Shown: one piece after another, positions 55,754 through 64,000 of the stretch
Layout: each line of letters begins with the position of its first letter
Numbering within the stretch: position 1 is the stretch's first letter
NCBI RefSeq assembly: GCF_000016285.1
Contig: NC_011984.1
Span: forward strand, 124,001 to 188,000
Length of the DNA stretch: 64,000 nt
Direction of reading: 5' to 3'
Source: Allorhizobium ampelinum S4
Lineage (GTDB): Bacteria > Pseudomonadota > Alphaproteobacteria > Rhizobiales > Rhizobiaceae
Notes under the pieces: generated by a model
Databases searched by the model: none
Told to the model about the DNA's origin: nothing
Seen by the model: only the letters and a program-made list of their open reading frames with translations
Made by a program: the position numbers and the translations under genes

Positions 55754-57268
55754 ATGACAGAGCAATTTGCAGCCGAGGTGCTGATTTGCGGCGCGGGAGC
55801 GGCCGGGCTGACTCTCGCCATTGATCTGGCGCGTAGAGGTACTTCCTTCCGGTTGATCGAGAAGCTGGACGATCCATTCCGCGGCTCGCGCGGCAAGGGC
55901 ATCCAGCCACGTACCCAGGAAGTGTTCGAGGATCTCGGCGTTCTCGACCGCGTGGTCGCGGCCGGCGGTTTCTACACAAAGCAGCGGGAGTATCACGCCG
56001 ACGGAAGCTTTACTGATTCCGATGTCGTAGAGCCCGCAGAATCGACGCCAGCGGAGCCGTACCATCTGGCCCTGATGGTCCCGCAATTCCTGACCGAAGC
56101 CGTGATGCGTGAGCGCCTGCACGAGCTCGGGCATCGGCCGGTGTTCGGCTGTGAGTTGGCCGGCTTTGAACAGGACGCTGACGGTGTGACGGCGCACCTG
56201 ACGGGCAAGCGCGGCAAGGAGACCGTCCGGGTGCGCTGGCTCGTCGGCGCCGACGGCGGTCGCAGCTTCGTGCGCCAAGCTCTCGATATCGGCTTTCCCG
56301 GCAAGACGCTCGGCGTTCGCGCCATCGTCGCCGATGTCGCCCTGACAGGGCTCAGCCGGGACGTCTGGCATCGTTTCGCCGAGGGCGACATGGAACGGCA
56401 ACTATCGTTCTGCCCGCTCGCCGGCACCGACATGTTCCAAATACAGGGGCCGATCCCATTGGAAGGCGATGTCGATCTTTCCGCCGAGGGCCTGGCCGCA
56501 TTGGTGGCTGCGCGCACCGGCCGGAACGATATCCGCATTCAGTCGGTGTCGTGGGCGTCGGCCTTTCACATGAATGCCCGACTCGCCGATCGTTATCGTG
56601 TCGATCGCGTGTTGCTCGTCGGCGACGCGGCGCATATTCATCCGCCAACCGGTGGGCAGGGTCTCAATACCAGCGTTCAGGACGCCTACAATATCGGCTG
56701 GAAGCTGGCGGCGGTCGCGACCGGCGCGCCGGCCGCGTTGCTCGACAGCTACGAAGAGGAACGCCGGCCCGTCGCGGCCGCCATGCTCGGCCTCGCCACG
56801 AAGTTGCTTGACGCCATCAAGCGCGGCGAGATGCGGCGTGGCCGCGAGGTGCATCAGCTCGATATCGGCTATCCCGAGTCTTCCCTCGCGCTGGAGAGTC
56901 CGGAGCGAAGCGGCGCTCTTCTCGCGGGCGATCGTGCGCCCGATGCGCCGCTGCGTGGCGCCGCCGGTCAACCGACGCGGCTGTTCGATCTCTTCCAAGG
57001 TCCGCAGTGGACCTTGATGGGCTATGAGGTAGCGCGCGACCTCGTCTCGCCGCGGCGGGGTTTGCACATCCACACCATCGGCCCGCATGGCGACCTCGTC
57101 GACGATGTGGGGCATTTTCAAGACGCCTATGCCCTCACAGCCGGCAACTGGGTGCTGATCCGGCCCGACGGCTATGTCGGCGCCATCGTGTCCTCGGAAG
57201 AAATCACGGCGCTGGAGATGTATCTGCAGTCGGTGGGTCTCGGCCTCCGCCCAGGCGATGTGTCATGA
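55754..57268 (+). CDS. FAD-dependent aromatic monooxygenase
   Basis: A 504-residue class A flavoprotein hydroxylase of the phenol/polyketide hydroxylase type. The FAD motif ICGAGAAGLTLAIDL is at the N-terminus, the DG motif VGADGGRSFVRQAL near residue 165, and the GD motif LLVGDAAHIHPPTGGQGLNT near 290. A C-terminal thioredoxin-like domain follows from about residue 385, as in phenol hydroxylases and rifampicin or pentachlorophenol monooxygenases. It probably hydroxylates an aromatic compound sensed by the divergent MarR protein. The ATG at 55754 has GGAG six bases upstream. Confidence 0.9.
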   Translation: MTEQFAAEVLICGAGAAGLTLAIDLARRGTSFRLIEKLDDPFRGSRGKGIQPRTQEVFEDLGVLDRVVAAGGFYTKQREYHADGSFTDSDVVEPAESTPAEPYHLALMVPQFLTEAVMRERLHELGHRPVFGCELAGFEQDADGVTAHLTGKRGKETVRVRWLVGADGGRSFVRQALDIGFPGKTLGVRAIVADVALTGLSRDVWHRFAEGDMERQLSFCPLAGTDMFQIQGPIPLEGDVDLSAEGLAALVAARTGRNDIRIQSVSWASAFHMNARLADRYRVDRVLLVGDAAHIHPPTGGQGLNTSVQDAYNIGWKLAAVATGAPAALLDSYEEERRPVAAAMLGLATKLLDAIKRGEMRRGREVHQLDIGYPESSLALESPERSGALLAGDRAPDAPLRGAAGQPTRLFDLFQGPQWTLMGYEVARDLVSPRRGLHIHTIGPHGDLVDDVGHFQDAYALTAGNWVLIRPDGYVGAIVSSEEITALEMYLQSVGLGLRPGDVS

Positions 57269-57326
57269 ATGCCGCCACGGCTCAAGGGCTAGGCGACGTG
57301 CCGGTTCATCGAGTTCTCGTCACTAC

Positions 57327-57362
57327 GTTTTTGCACAGCCTGCCGCCAGGCTGTGCAAAAAC
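57327..57362. terminator. Bidirectional hairpin terminator
   Basis: A perfect 16-bp stem beginning GTTTTTGCACAG with a 4-base loop CCGC; the arms start with T5 and end with A5, so it can terminate in both directions. It lies 58 bases after the monooxygenase and in front of the convergent TetR gene. Confidence 0.85.
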
Positions 57363-57735
57363 CCCACCCGGGGGCGCCACCACAGCCACTATCCGCTAAA
57401 CCGACCTTCTAAAATTCGGTTGGGGTCGTGAACTGTCATCGGCCCGATTCCACAAACTGGGCCTTACAGCGGATATCGACTGACGCGAGGTTCGCTCTTG
57501 TCTACGAGTTCCGCGCGTGGCCGCCTCAGGATGGTGGCTCGATATTGGGGGCTGCTATCTACGACAGCGTGCTGAAGCACAAGGGTTAGCGCGCTGTCAC
57601 CCCTATAGCTCGAATGGACAACAATAGCTGGATGTATGACGATGGATGCGCTCCACCATCGGCTCACCGGTCTGCCCCTATCGCCACAGCGTCCGGATCG
57701 ACTTTCCACGCCCGAGCGAGCACATTGGACCCGGA
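57363..57735. other. Intergenic region between convergent genes
   Basis: About 370 bases after the hairpin and before the end of the TetR gene. No gene or repeat that I can support; a short overlapping frame on the minus strand has no family. Confidence 0.35.
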
Positions 57736-58317
57736 TCACCCCTCGGGGACAGCCCACCCCCGGACACTAACATCCGCCAGCGCCTCGAATATGGAAGGCG
57801 TGCGTTCCAAGCGGGCGATCGTTCGCGCGCCTTCGAGGGCGGCTACCAATGCGGCTGCGGTAGAGGATGCGCGCGTGGGAGCGAAACCGCACCCCGTAAA
57901 ATGCTCCGCAACAATCTCGGTCGAATCAACAAATCCGCGCGCGACCCTTTTGGTCAGCTCCGCGTCGAGCGCGGGCAGTTCGTTCGCCAGGTTTTGCATG
58001 AGACATCCGTACTGGAAGTCGGAGGTGACCATCTCGGCCGCGAATGTATCGAAGAGTCGATGAACAAAGCTCAGGGCATCTCCCGTCGTATGCGCCGAGA
58101 TATCCCGCAATACAGCCATTCTACGCGCAACGTATTGATCGATTGCTTCTTCTGCGAGCTGTGTCTTGCCTCGTGGAAAGTGAAAGTAGAACGATCCTTT
58201 AGGCGCACCGCTTTCTTCAAGGATCTGGGTCAATCCAGTCGCAGTGTAGCCTTGGATGCGAAACAGGCGTTGGGCCGTGGCAATCGCGCTAGCGCGGGCG
58301 TCAGTTTTACGTGTCAT
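57736..58317 (-). CDS. TetR/AcrR-family regulator
   Basis: A 193-residue repressor. The N-terminal helix-turn-helix reads ATAQRLFRIQGYTATGLTQILEESGAPKGSFYFHF (in parts), typical of the YxAT/GSFYxHF pattern. The C-terminal ligand domain resembles the TetR_C_16 or LmrA/YxaF-like type. The ATG at 58317 is chosen because the domain begins there; the open frame runs further upstream through the operator. It is divergent from an alpha/beta hydrolase gene, with a 22-bp inverted repeat between them that should be its binding region. Confidence 0.9.
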   Translation of the reverse strand: MTRKTDARASAIATAQRLFRIQGYTATGLTQILEESGAPKGSFYFHFPRGKTQLAEEAIDQYVARRMAVLRDISAHTTGDALSFVHRLFDTFAAEMVTSDFQYGCLMQNLANELPALDAELTKRVARGFVDSTEIVAEHFTGCGFAPTRASSTAAALVAALEGARTIARLERTPSIFEALADVSVRGWAVPEG

Positions 58318-58350
58318 GCCGTGAGCATAACACATTTCTCTTGACGCCGC

Positions 58351-58400
58351 TATGGCGACCACCATACTATGGCGATCACCATAGTATGGTGGTCGCCATA
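58351..58400. promoter_or_regulatory. Large perfect inverted repeat, likely TetR operator
   Basis: Two 22-bp arms (58351-58372 and 58379-58400) are exact reverse complements around a 6-base spacer. Each arm itself contains a palindrome, CCATA-C-TATGG or CCATA-G-TATGG. It fills the space between the TetR start and the hydrolase ribosome site, so repressor dimers could bind at two or more points. Confidence 0.8.
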
Positions 58401-58414
58401 TGAGGAGTTCGGCA

Positions 58415-59698
58415 ATGCCCCTGTACCAGATCCTAACGTCTCGACGAGCCGTCTTGGCAATGGGCGCAGCCAGCCTGGTTGCGGCTTCACTTCGCGCGGC
58501 CCGCGCAAACCTCAAAGGAGTATCTGACATGACCACATCAACTTATGGCGCGGGAACGCTCCCCGCAGGCGTACGATCGCGCATGATCCACGAGGTCAAC
58601 GGCCTCGATGTTCATATTCTCGAAGCCGGGTTCGAAAACTCCAACCGGCCGCTCGCGCTGCTGCTGCACGGCTTTCCGGATTTGGCCTATGGCTGGCGGC
58701 ACCTGATGCCGCTTCTGGCCGATGCCGGCTATCACGTCGTGGCGCCCGACCAGCGGGGTTTCGGTCGCACGACCGGCTGGTCGAATGACTATGACGGCCA
58801 GCTGGCGCCGTTCAGTATCCTGAACGTGACCCGCGATGCGCTCGCGCTGGTTTCAGCTCTGGGATATCGGCAAACTGCGCTGCTGGTTGGGCACGACTTC
58901 GGCTCACCCGTCGCAGCCTATTGCGCGGTGGGCCGACCTGACGTTTTTCCCTCGGTGGTGCTGATGAGCGCGCCGTTCCCCGGCACGCCAGCATTTCCGT
59001 TCAACACTGCGGTGAACGGCGCATCGCCGGCTCAGCCGAATACCGACATCCAGACGTTGGCCGCCGCGCTTGCGGCGCTCCATCCGCCCAGAATGATCTA
59101 CCAACAATATCTGAGCACAAGGGAAGCGAACCATGACCTGTCGCACCCGCCTCAAGGCTTACACGCGTTTCTTCGTACTTTCTTCCACGTCAAAAGCGCG
59201 GACTGGTCAGGGAATAGACCGCGACCTTTGAAGGCGCGAACGGCCGAAGAGTTCGGGCAGATCCCCGCCTATTACGTAATGGAACGCGGCAAAACGATGC
59301 CCGACAACGTCGCTCCATTCCAGCCGTCGGCCGAAGAGGTCATGACCTGCAAATGGCTCACCGACCCTGAACTTGCGGTGTACGCGCAGGAGTATGGCCG
59401 CACTGGCTTCCAAGGCGCGTTGCAGACTTATCGCGTCTATACCGATCCCACCCTGAATGCTGAGCTGCGCCTGTTTTCGGGCAGGACGATCGATGTCCCG
59501 TCGCTCTTCATTGGGGGGCAAAGCGATTGGGCAACCTATGTGTCGCCGGGCGCGCTCGACCTGATGAGGACCAGGGCGACGACTAAAATGAGTGACATCC
59601 AACTGATCAACGGCGCGGGTCACTGGATTCAACAGGAGCAGCCGGCTCGGCTCAGCGCGCTTCTCCTCGCTTTCGCCAAGGACGTGGGTGCGCGCTGA
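58415..59698 (+). CDS. Alpha/beta hydrolase (epoxide hydrolase/dehalogenase-like), Tat-exported
   Basis: A 427-residue hydrolase. The N-terminus carries a twin-arginine-like signal (LTSRRAVLAMGAAS, Arg10-Arg11) ending near ARA, so export to the periplasm is likely. The catalytic domain shows HGFPD near residue 85, the nucleophile Asp161 in VGHDFGSP and the His in NGAGHWIQQEQP near 415. An Asp nucleophile is characteristic of epoxide hydrolases and haloalkane dehalogenases rather than Ser esterases. AGGAG precedes the ATG. It is divergent from a TetR regulator, sharing a large operator, which suggests induction by its substrate. Confidence 0.85.
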   Translation: MPLYQILTSRRAVLAMGAASLVAASLRAARANLKGVSDMTTSTYGAGTLPAGVRSRMIHEVNGLDVHILEAGFENSNRPLALLLHGFPDLAYGWRHLMPLLADAGYHVVAPDQRGFGRTTGWSNDYDGQLAPFSILNVTRDALALVSALGYRQTALLVGHDFGSPVAAYCAVGRPDVFPSVVLMSAPFPGTPAFPFNTAVNGASPAQPNTDIQTLAAALAALHPPRMIYQQYLSTREANHDLSHPPQGLHAFLRTFFHVKSADWSGNRPRPLKARTAEEFGQIPAYYVMERGKTMPDNVAPFQPSAEEVMTCKWLTDPELAVYAQEYGRTGFQGALQTYRVYTDPTLNAELRLFSGRTIDVPSLFIGGQSDWATYVSPGALDLMRTRATTKMSDIQLINGAGHWIQQEQPARLSALLLAFAKDVGAR

Positions 59699-59823
59699 CC
59701 GCGCCCGCGAATAGGCCTCCGCTTCGTCTTGCCGATTGCGCGGTGTCGCTTACGGCTCGAACCAAGCGGAGAAAGATAGCCGCGCTGTCTGGTGATATTT
59801 GTCTGTAGGCAATCCAGCACGCT

Positions 59824-60567
59824 CTAACTGCGGCGCTCCATCAGCAAGATAAGTTCGATCCCGGCGAGAACACAGTCGAGCCCTCGGTCGAACTCGATCT
59901 CGGCCCCCGGATGTGTGGCCTCGCTGACGACCCTTGCCATCATCGGAAACCGACCGGTGGAGATCAGCCGTTTAAGATAGGGCCACCAAGCCACCTGCCA
60001 CTCCGTCGGACCCATGCCGCTTTCGCGCTCGGCGCGAAGCTCGTTCGCTTCGTTGCGCAAAGCGCCGATCACGTAGGCGGCGACGGTGTTCACCGCCTGC
60101 ATGATGGCGTCCATGTCCTTGAACGCGTGCGCATCGCTCAGCGCCGCATATACTGCTTCGAGATGCGTAATGGCGTTGGGGCCAAGGTTCGGCCTGCCTC
60201 CGAGGAGTTCGATGAACCATGGGTGCTGCCGCGTGGCCTGACGCAGGCGATCACCGACGGTGCGAAGAGCCTCGCGCCAGCCGCTGCCCAGTGGGCCGGC
60301 GGCCAGCATCTCTCCATAGACGGCGTCCACCATCAGCTCCAGCAACTCCTCCTTGGTGGAGAGGTAGCTGTAAAGACGCATGGTGGTCGCATCGAGAGAG
60401 GCGGCAACCTTTCGCAACGAGACGGATGCCAGTCCTTGCCTGTCGGCGATGGCAATGGCGCCGTTCGTGATGATTTCGCGGTTCAGCGGAGCGAGCGGGC
60501 CTTTCGGCTCAGGCCTCTCCCACAGGACCGCACCGCCGTTTGCTGCTGGTTTGGGCAAGTTCTTCAT
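59824..60567 (-). CDS. TetR-family regulator with TetR_C-type domain
   Basis: A 247-residue repressor. The DNA-binding domain starts after about 28 residues (LNREIITNGAIAIADRQGLASVSLRKVAASL, read in parts; the recognition helix is followed by TTMRLYSYLSTKEELL). The C-terminal domain resembles the class of the tetracycline repressor (TetR_C). It is divergent from a flavin monooxygenase gene, 140 bases apart, the same arrangement as tetracycline- and antibiotic-modifying enzymes. CCTAGG-containing sequence in the gap may be its operator. Confidence 0.9.
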   Translation of the reverse strand: MKNLPKPAANGGAVLWERPEPKGPLAPLNREIITNGAIAIADRQGLASVSLRKVAASLDATTMRLYSYLSTKEELLELMVDAVYGEMLAAGPLGSGWREALRTVGDRLRQATRQHPWFIELLGGRPNLGPNAITHLEAVYAALSDAHAFKDMDAIMQAVNTVAAYVIGALRNEANELRAERESGMGPTEWQVAWWPYLKRLISTGRFPMMARVVSEATHPGAEIEFDRGLDCVLAGIELILLMERRS

Positions 60568-60596
60568 ACGGCAACCCTAGGTGAACAGGAGTACGG

Positions 60597-60626
60597 TTGA
60601 CAAGTATCGTACCTAGGACGTACAGT
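60597..60626 (+). promoter_or_regulatory. Promoter with operator-like CCTAGG, before the second monooxygenase
   Basis: TTGACA (60597-60602) and TACAGT (60621-60626) are separated by 18 bases, a good sigma-70 layout. CCTAGG lies in the spacer, flanked by GTAC on each side, and a second CCTAGG occurs close to the TetR start. These are candidate repressor sites. Confidence 0.5.
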
Positions 60627-60707
60627 GTTATTCACGCATACAACGTTATGAAAGCCAGGCGCGTGGACTCAGAATCAACTTCGGTACTCGTGATGGACGG
60701 CGGCCCC

Positions 60708-61838
60708 ATGAACAACGAGAACGTCATCATCGTCGGAGCGGGGGTGGCTGGTCTCAGCCTCGCCATCATGCTGGCCGGACAGAACATCAAGAGTCAGGTT
60801 CTGGAGTCACGGCAGCGTTTCGATGGCCCGACGAGTGGCGTGCGGATATCCGCTGAGGGTGTCAGGATCTTGAGACTCATGAAGGTCGCCTCCATCGGTG
60901 AAGACACGAAGAGAGTCGACATGCGTCTTGGTGGCCTGTCCGCCAGCTTTTCCGCCCGGGAACGCGACCCATCCGCGATCATGGTCACAAGGCTGGCGCT
61001 TCACGAGCAACTGATGAAGCGAGCACGCGCGCTGGGTATTCCCGTGTTGACCGGATTCAAAGTCGCGAGCGTGACCGAGACGGTCACCGGAATCGAGGTG
61101 ACGTCGGAATCGAACGAAAAGGCGAATGGCACCCTGCTCGTGGGGGCTGATGGGGTCGGCTCAACGCTCCGACACATACTGAATCCGGGTCAGAGTTCAA
61201 CCAAAACCTATGCGGGGTATCTGGGCGTGGGCTTCATCACCGAGGATGAAACCAAAATCGAAATGACGCTGCACAGCTATCCTGGTCACCAGTTTGGAAT
61301 CGCCTCTTGCGGGAAGGTGAACGAGGCAGCGACGAAGAACAGCATTTTCATATGGACTCACATCCGCATGCCCGAAGGGGATGCGAAACTGGCAACTCAA
61401 GCGAGTGTCGAGGCGGAACTGGCAAAACGAGCAGAACGATGGCGTCCCGAGCTTAGAAGCAAGTACGACCTGTACACCGAGGACGCTGACGCCATGCTGG
61501 CCTTCGGCCCCGTATACAACGGGAAGCTCCCCGGTCGATGGTACAGCAACAGGATGATTCTGATCGGGGACGCCGCGCACCCCTACGGACCTGGTGGACA
61601 AGGAATCAGCATGGCGCTGAAGGACGCCAAGGCGCTGTGTGACGTCATTGCGCGCGGCTTTACTGAAGATGACAAGAAGGAATTCCAGCGAAGCCGCGCT
61701 CAGGAGGCGCGCACCTTGGGAGAGGCTGCGGAGAAAAGAAACTCCAAAGAGTCGTCATCCACCAAGTGGGGGATACTCGCCGAGGGGGTCGTCATGAAGG
61801 CGGTGGAAATCTTTACTCGAGGAACAATGAGGTTCTAA
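60708..61838 (+). CDS. FAD-dependent monooxygenase (TetX/kynurenine-hydroxylase-like)
   Basis: A 376-residue flavoprotein of the single-component class A group. The FAD motif IIVGAGVAGLSLAIML is at the N-terminus, LVGADGVGSTLRHIL near residue 146 and LIGDAAHPYGPGGQGISMALKDA near 285. It lacks the C-terminal thioredoxin-like domain of the other monooxygenase here, so it is a different subfamily. The divergent TetR_C-type regulator suggests induction by an aromatic or antibiotic-like substrate; the substrate cannot be named. The ATG at 60708 is preferred, with 60693 as an alternative; the leader from the promoter is about 75 bases. Confidence 0.85.
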   Translation: MNNENVIIVGAGVAGLSLAIMLAGQNIKSQVLESRQRFDGPTSGVRISAEGVRILRLMKVASIGEDTKRVDMRLGGLSASFSARERDPSAIMVTRLALHEQLMKRARALGIPVLTGFKVASVTETVTGIEVTSESNEKANGTLLVGADGVGSTLRHILNPGQSSTKTYAGYLGVGFITEDETKIEMTLHSYPGHQFGIASCGKVNEAATKNSIFIWTHIRMPEGDAKLATQASVEAELAKRAERWRPELRSKYDLYTEDADAMLAFGPVYNGKLPGRWYSNRMILIGDAAHPYGPGGQGISMALKDAKALCDVIARGFTEDDKKEFQRSRAQEARTLGEAAEKRNSKESSSTKWGILAEGVVMKAVEIFTRGTMRF

Positions 61839-62119
61839 ACCTTGGCACGGCGCATCCAATCGTTCACGGCAAGTCGGGGAAGAGCCGAAAAGTCAGGTAT
61901 GAGGTACCGACACGGGGACCTCGCTCAACAAGCTGCCGCCATTGAACTTGACCCGGGCAAGCCGAATGGTCACGACTCATACGCCCTCGAAAAGAAGGAC
62001 TCCGATGGCAGCGCTTACTTAACATATCAAAATAATCTCACACGTGACTTCGCGCAAGTTTTGCGACAATGAAGCAGAAACCCCGGTCATCTTTCGGTCA
62101 TCCTTTGAAGAGCAAGCAA
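61839..62119. other. Intergenic region
   Basis: About 280 bases between the monooxygenase and the response regulator. A 76-codon frame (TTG at 61842) has no ribosome site or family. Nothing else is seen. Confidence 0.35.
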
Positions 62120-62440
62120 ATGAACGCTCAACGTCTCGTTACACCAGAAACGGTGCCTCACATCCTTGTTGAAGACGATGAGGAGATCGCAACAATGGTC
62201 ATCGAAACGTTGACGGAGAATGGCCTTACGGCTGTCGGGGTCGGCTCAGCCGCCAACATGGACGCTATCCTCAAGACACAATCCTTCGATCTGATCGTGC
62301 TCGATGTCATGCTGCCAGGAGAAAATGGTTTCAGTATCTGCCGTAGGCTGCGAGCATTATCGACCATCCCTATTGTCATGCTCACAGCACTGGAAGATGA
62401 AATCAATCGTGTTGTCGGCATTGAGCTTGGAGCTGACGAT
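62120..62440 (+). pseudogene. Response regulator receiver domain, truncated
   Basis: A receiver domain with the acidic pair Asp19-Asp20 in ILVEDDEEIA, the phosphorylated Asp62 in LIVLDVMLPGENG and Thr89 in IVMLTA. It ends at IELGADD, exactly before the conserved YxxKPF, where ISL3-type sequence begins. The Lys and the whole output domain are lost. It was probably an OmpR/PhoB-type regulator; its sensor kinase is not seen. Confidence 0.85.
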
Positions 62441-63978
62441 CTTGCCTCAAGCAGGTCGATTTTGGCCCGACCGTACATCTGACGTTTGACCAGTTTGAGC
62501 TTGTTGACCTGTCCTTCGGTCTGGCCATTCGACCACGGCTGGCAGATCGCAGCACCAACTGCGTCATAATCCTTGGCGATGCCCTTGGCAAACGATGCTA
62601 CCAAGCTATCCTCGGCGGCGGCCATCCATGGCGCGAGATTGGTAATAGCCTTGGTGCGGACCATCGCGTGGAATCGCGCGATGAGCTGACGGGCTGTATC
62701 GAGCGCCGGCACACCATTCTCGATCACAGTCACGGTCACGGTATCTGACTTGGTGAGATTGTCACGCCCGGTCGTCATCATCCGGGCGATAGTGCGGGCA
62801 GACGGCACCTTTTGAAGTTGTTGGTCTGTCGCTTGTTCGGCTCGCCTCCGCCGTGTCGCCCATTCGGTCACCACCCGCAACGAGCCGGCAAAGCCTCGCG
62901 CTTTCAGCCGACGCCACAACTCCGCGCCATTGCAGCAGTGGCTGGCCCATTCTGATTCGAGATCAGGCAACCAGGCATCCAGCGTGCTTTCTCGGGTGCG
63001 GAAGACGTCGGTCTGCAAACCTCGGACGACCTTGCGAACCAATCCTCGGCTATAGCTGAGGCGGCGGGCGATCTCTTTGATCGGAATACCTTCCCTGTGA
63101 TGGGCAAGGATTGCGTCATTGGCATTTTCTCGTCTCAAAAAGCCTTCATATTGAAGCCGTTCAGCGGAAGTCAGCAGCTTCGGATTGATAGTCGTCGCAC
63201 CGATTGCCAAGCGGATGTCGCGCATCGACTTGCGGACAGCATCTCGGAACGCGGCACTGGCGTTTTCCATCAGGTGCCATCGATCGGCGACCTGGATGGC
63301 CGTAGGCAAAGCGCGTGCACCGGCTTCGCCATAGCCACCACCGCGATCGCGCGACAACACCGTGATCGTTTGATGGTTGGCGAGGAAAGCCTCAATCGTT
63401 GCAACTTCCCGGTCTGGCAGCAACTTGACGATCCGCCGGCGTTCGAGGTCGCAGACGATGATGCCGTAGCGACAATTGCGCCGGAAAGCCCAGTCATCGA
63501 TGCCGATGACCGCCAACGGGTTCGTGGGCAGTTGAGATCGACGGCGGACAACACGTAACAGCGTGTCATTGCTCACCGGCAGCGTCGACCTCCGGGCAAA
63601 GCTGGCTGCCGGGCGACCACCCAGAGCCAGGCCGAGATGATGGACCAGACATTCCAGCCGTGCTGTTCGACGCGCACGGACCGGCAGAACGCACTCACCA
63701 AACCGTTCGGCGAAAATCTTTTGGCGACAATACGTGGCGGTGCACACGAAACGCCGGGTGGTCACGCGAAGTAACAGTTTGCGACCCGAACAGGGCAAGT
63801 CCAACGCCGTCCTTACGTATAGGCTATGGACGCGGCTTGAGGCTGTTCCACCGCGGACATGGTCGGCTCGATGCGATAGAACCGGCATTGACGATCATCG
63901 CATCGCCGTCCGCCGACACGTCTTTGACGGCCAATTCGGGCGGGATCAGATTGGAAAGGCGAAACTGGGGTCTCATGG
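62441..63978 (-). pseudogene. ISL3-family transposase, frameshifted and 3'-truncated
   Basis: From the ATG at 63978 (AAGGAGA upstream) the frame reads MRPQFRLSNLIPPEL and stops near 63828. About 63855 a two-base loss moves the similarity to another frame, which runs on with VLRVVRRR, VIGIDDWAFRRNCRYG and the DDE-type core up to GRAKIDLLEAR at 62441, where it joins the response regulator. The zinc-finger CPxC is damaged, and the last residues and the terminal repeat are missing, so it is inactive. Confidence 0.85.
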
Positions 63979-64000
63979 CGCTGATTCTCCTTCGAAAACC

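Overview
The window looks like part of a large conjugative or mobilizable plasmid of an alphaproteobacterium of the Rhizobiaceae (Rhizobium, Agrobacterium or Sinorhizobium type). The evidence is a Ti-plasmid-style transfer region (traG/traD/traC diverging from traA/traF/traB/traH across an RSF1010-like oriT), TraR/TraM quorum-sensing control with an 18-bp tra box, and a set of plasmid-typical DUF proteins (DUF1419, DUF3085, DUF7007, DUF736). No repABC, trb or traI genes are visible, and no rRNA, tRNA or CRISPR array was seen. All family names come from reading the sequence; no database search was run.

Layout. (1) 1-17 kb: an almost entirely plus-strand block with a toprim protein end, DUF1419, DUF3085, a 1697-aa adenine methylase/helicase resembling DarB-type anti-restriction proteins, a large ParB-like protein, DUF7007, an ArdC-type zincin, a PAPS-reductase-like ATPase with a 3' frameshift, DUF736 and several small unknowns. 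One minus-strand orphan with a papain-like motif pattern sits inside it. (2) 17-28.5 kb: HU, WGR, thermonuclease and a membrane protein, then traG-traD-traC, oriT and tra box, traA-traF-traB-traH, traM and traR. The predicted nick polarity puts block 1 in the leading region, so its genes are oriented for transcription from the incoming single strand. (3) 28.8-36.5 kb: a GntR-regulated carbohydrate-type ABC importer co-transcribed with a phosphosulfolactate-synthase-like enzyme, and an Asp/Glu racemase homologue. (4) 36.8-42.6 kb: IS1182-like debris, an SDR/epimerase pair, a deleted LysR gene and two IS110-family elements, the second broken.

(5) 43-54 kb: two operons, each with an FNR/FixK-type box at promoter-like distance. 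One is hlyD, an RbbA-like ABC fusion and an ABC-2 permease. The other is the proton-translocating transhydrogenase (pntAA-pntAB-pntB) with an aldehyde dehydrogenase and a zinc alcohol dehydrogenase. Together they suggest a low-oxygen redox-balancing and export island. (6) 54.8-64 kb: a detoxification-like cluster made of three divergent regulator/enzyme pairs (MarR/flavin monooxygenase, TetR/alpha-beta hydrolase, TetR/flavin monooxygenase), flanked by an IS1182-like remnant and by a response regulator truncated against a broken ISL3-family transposase.
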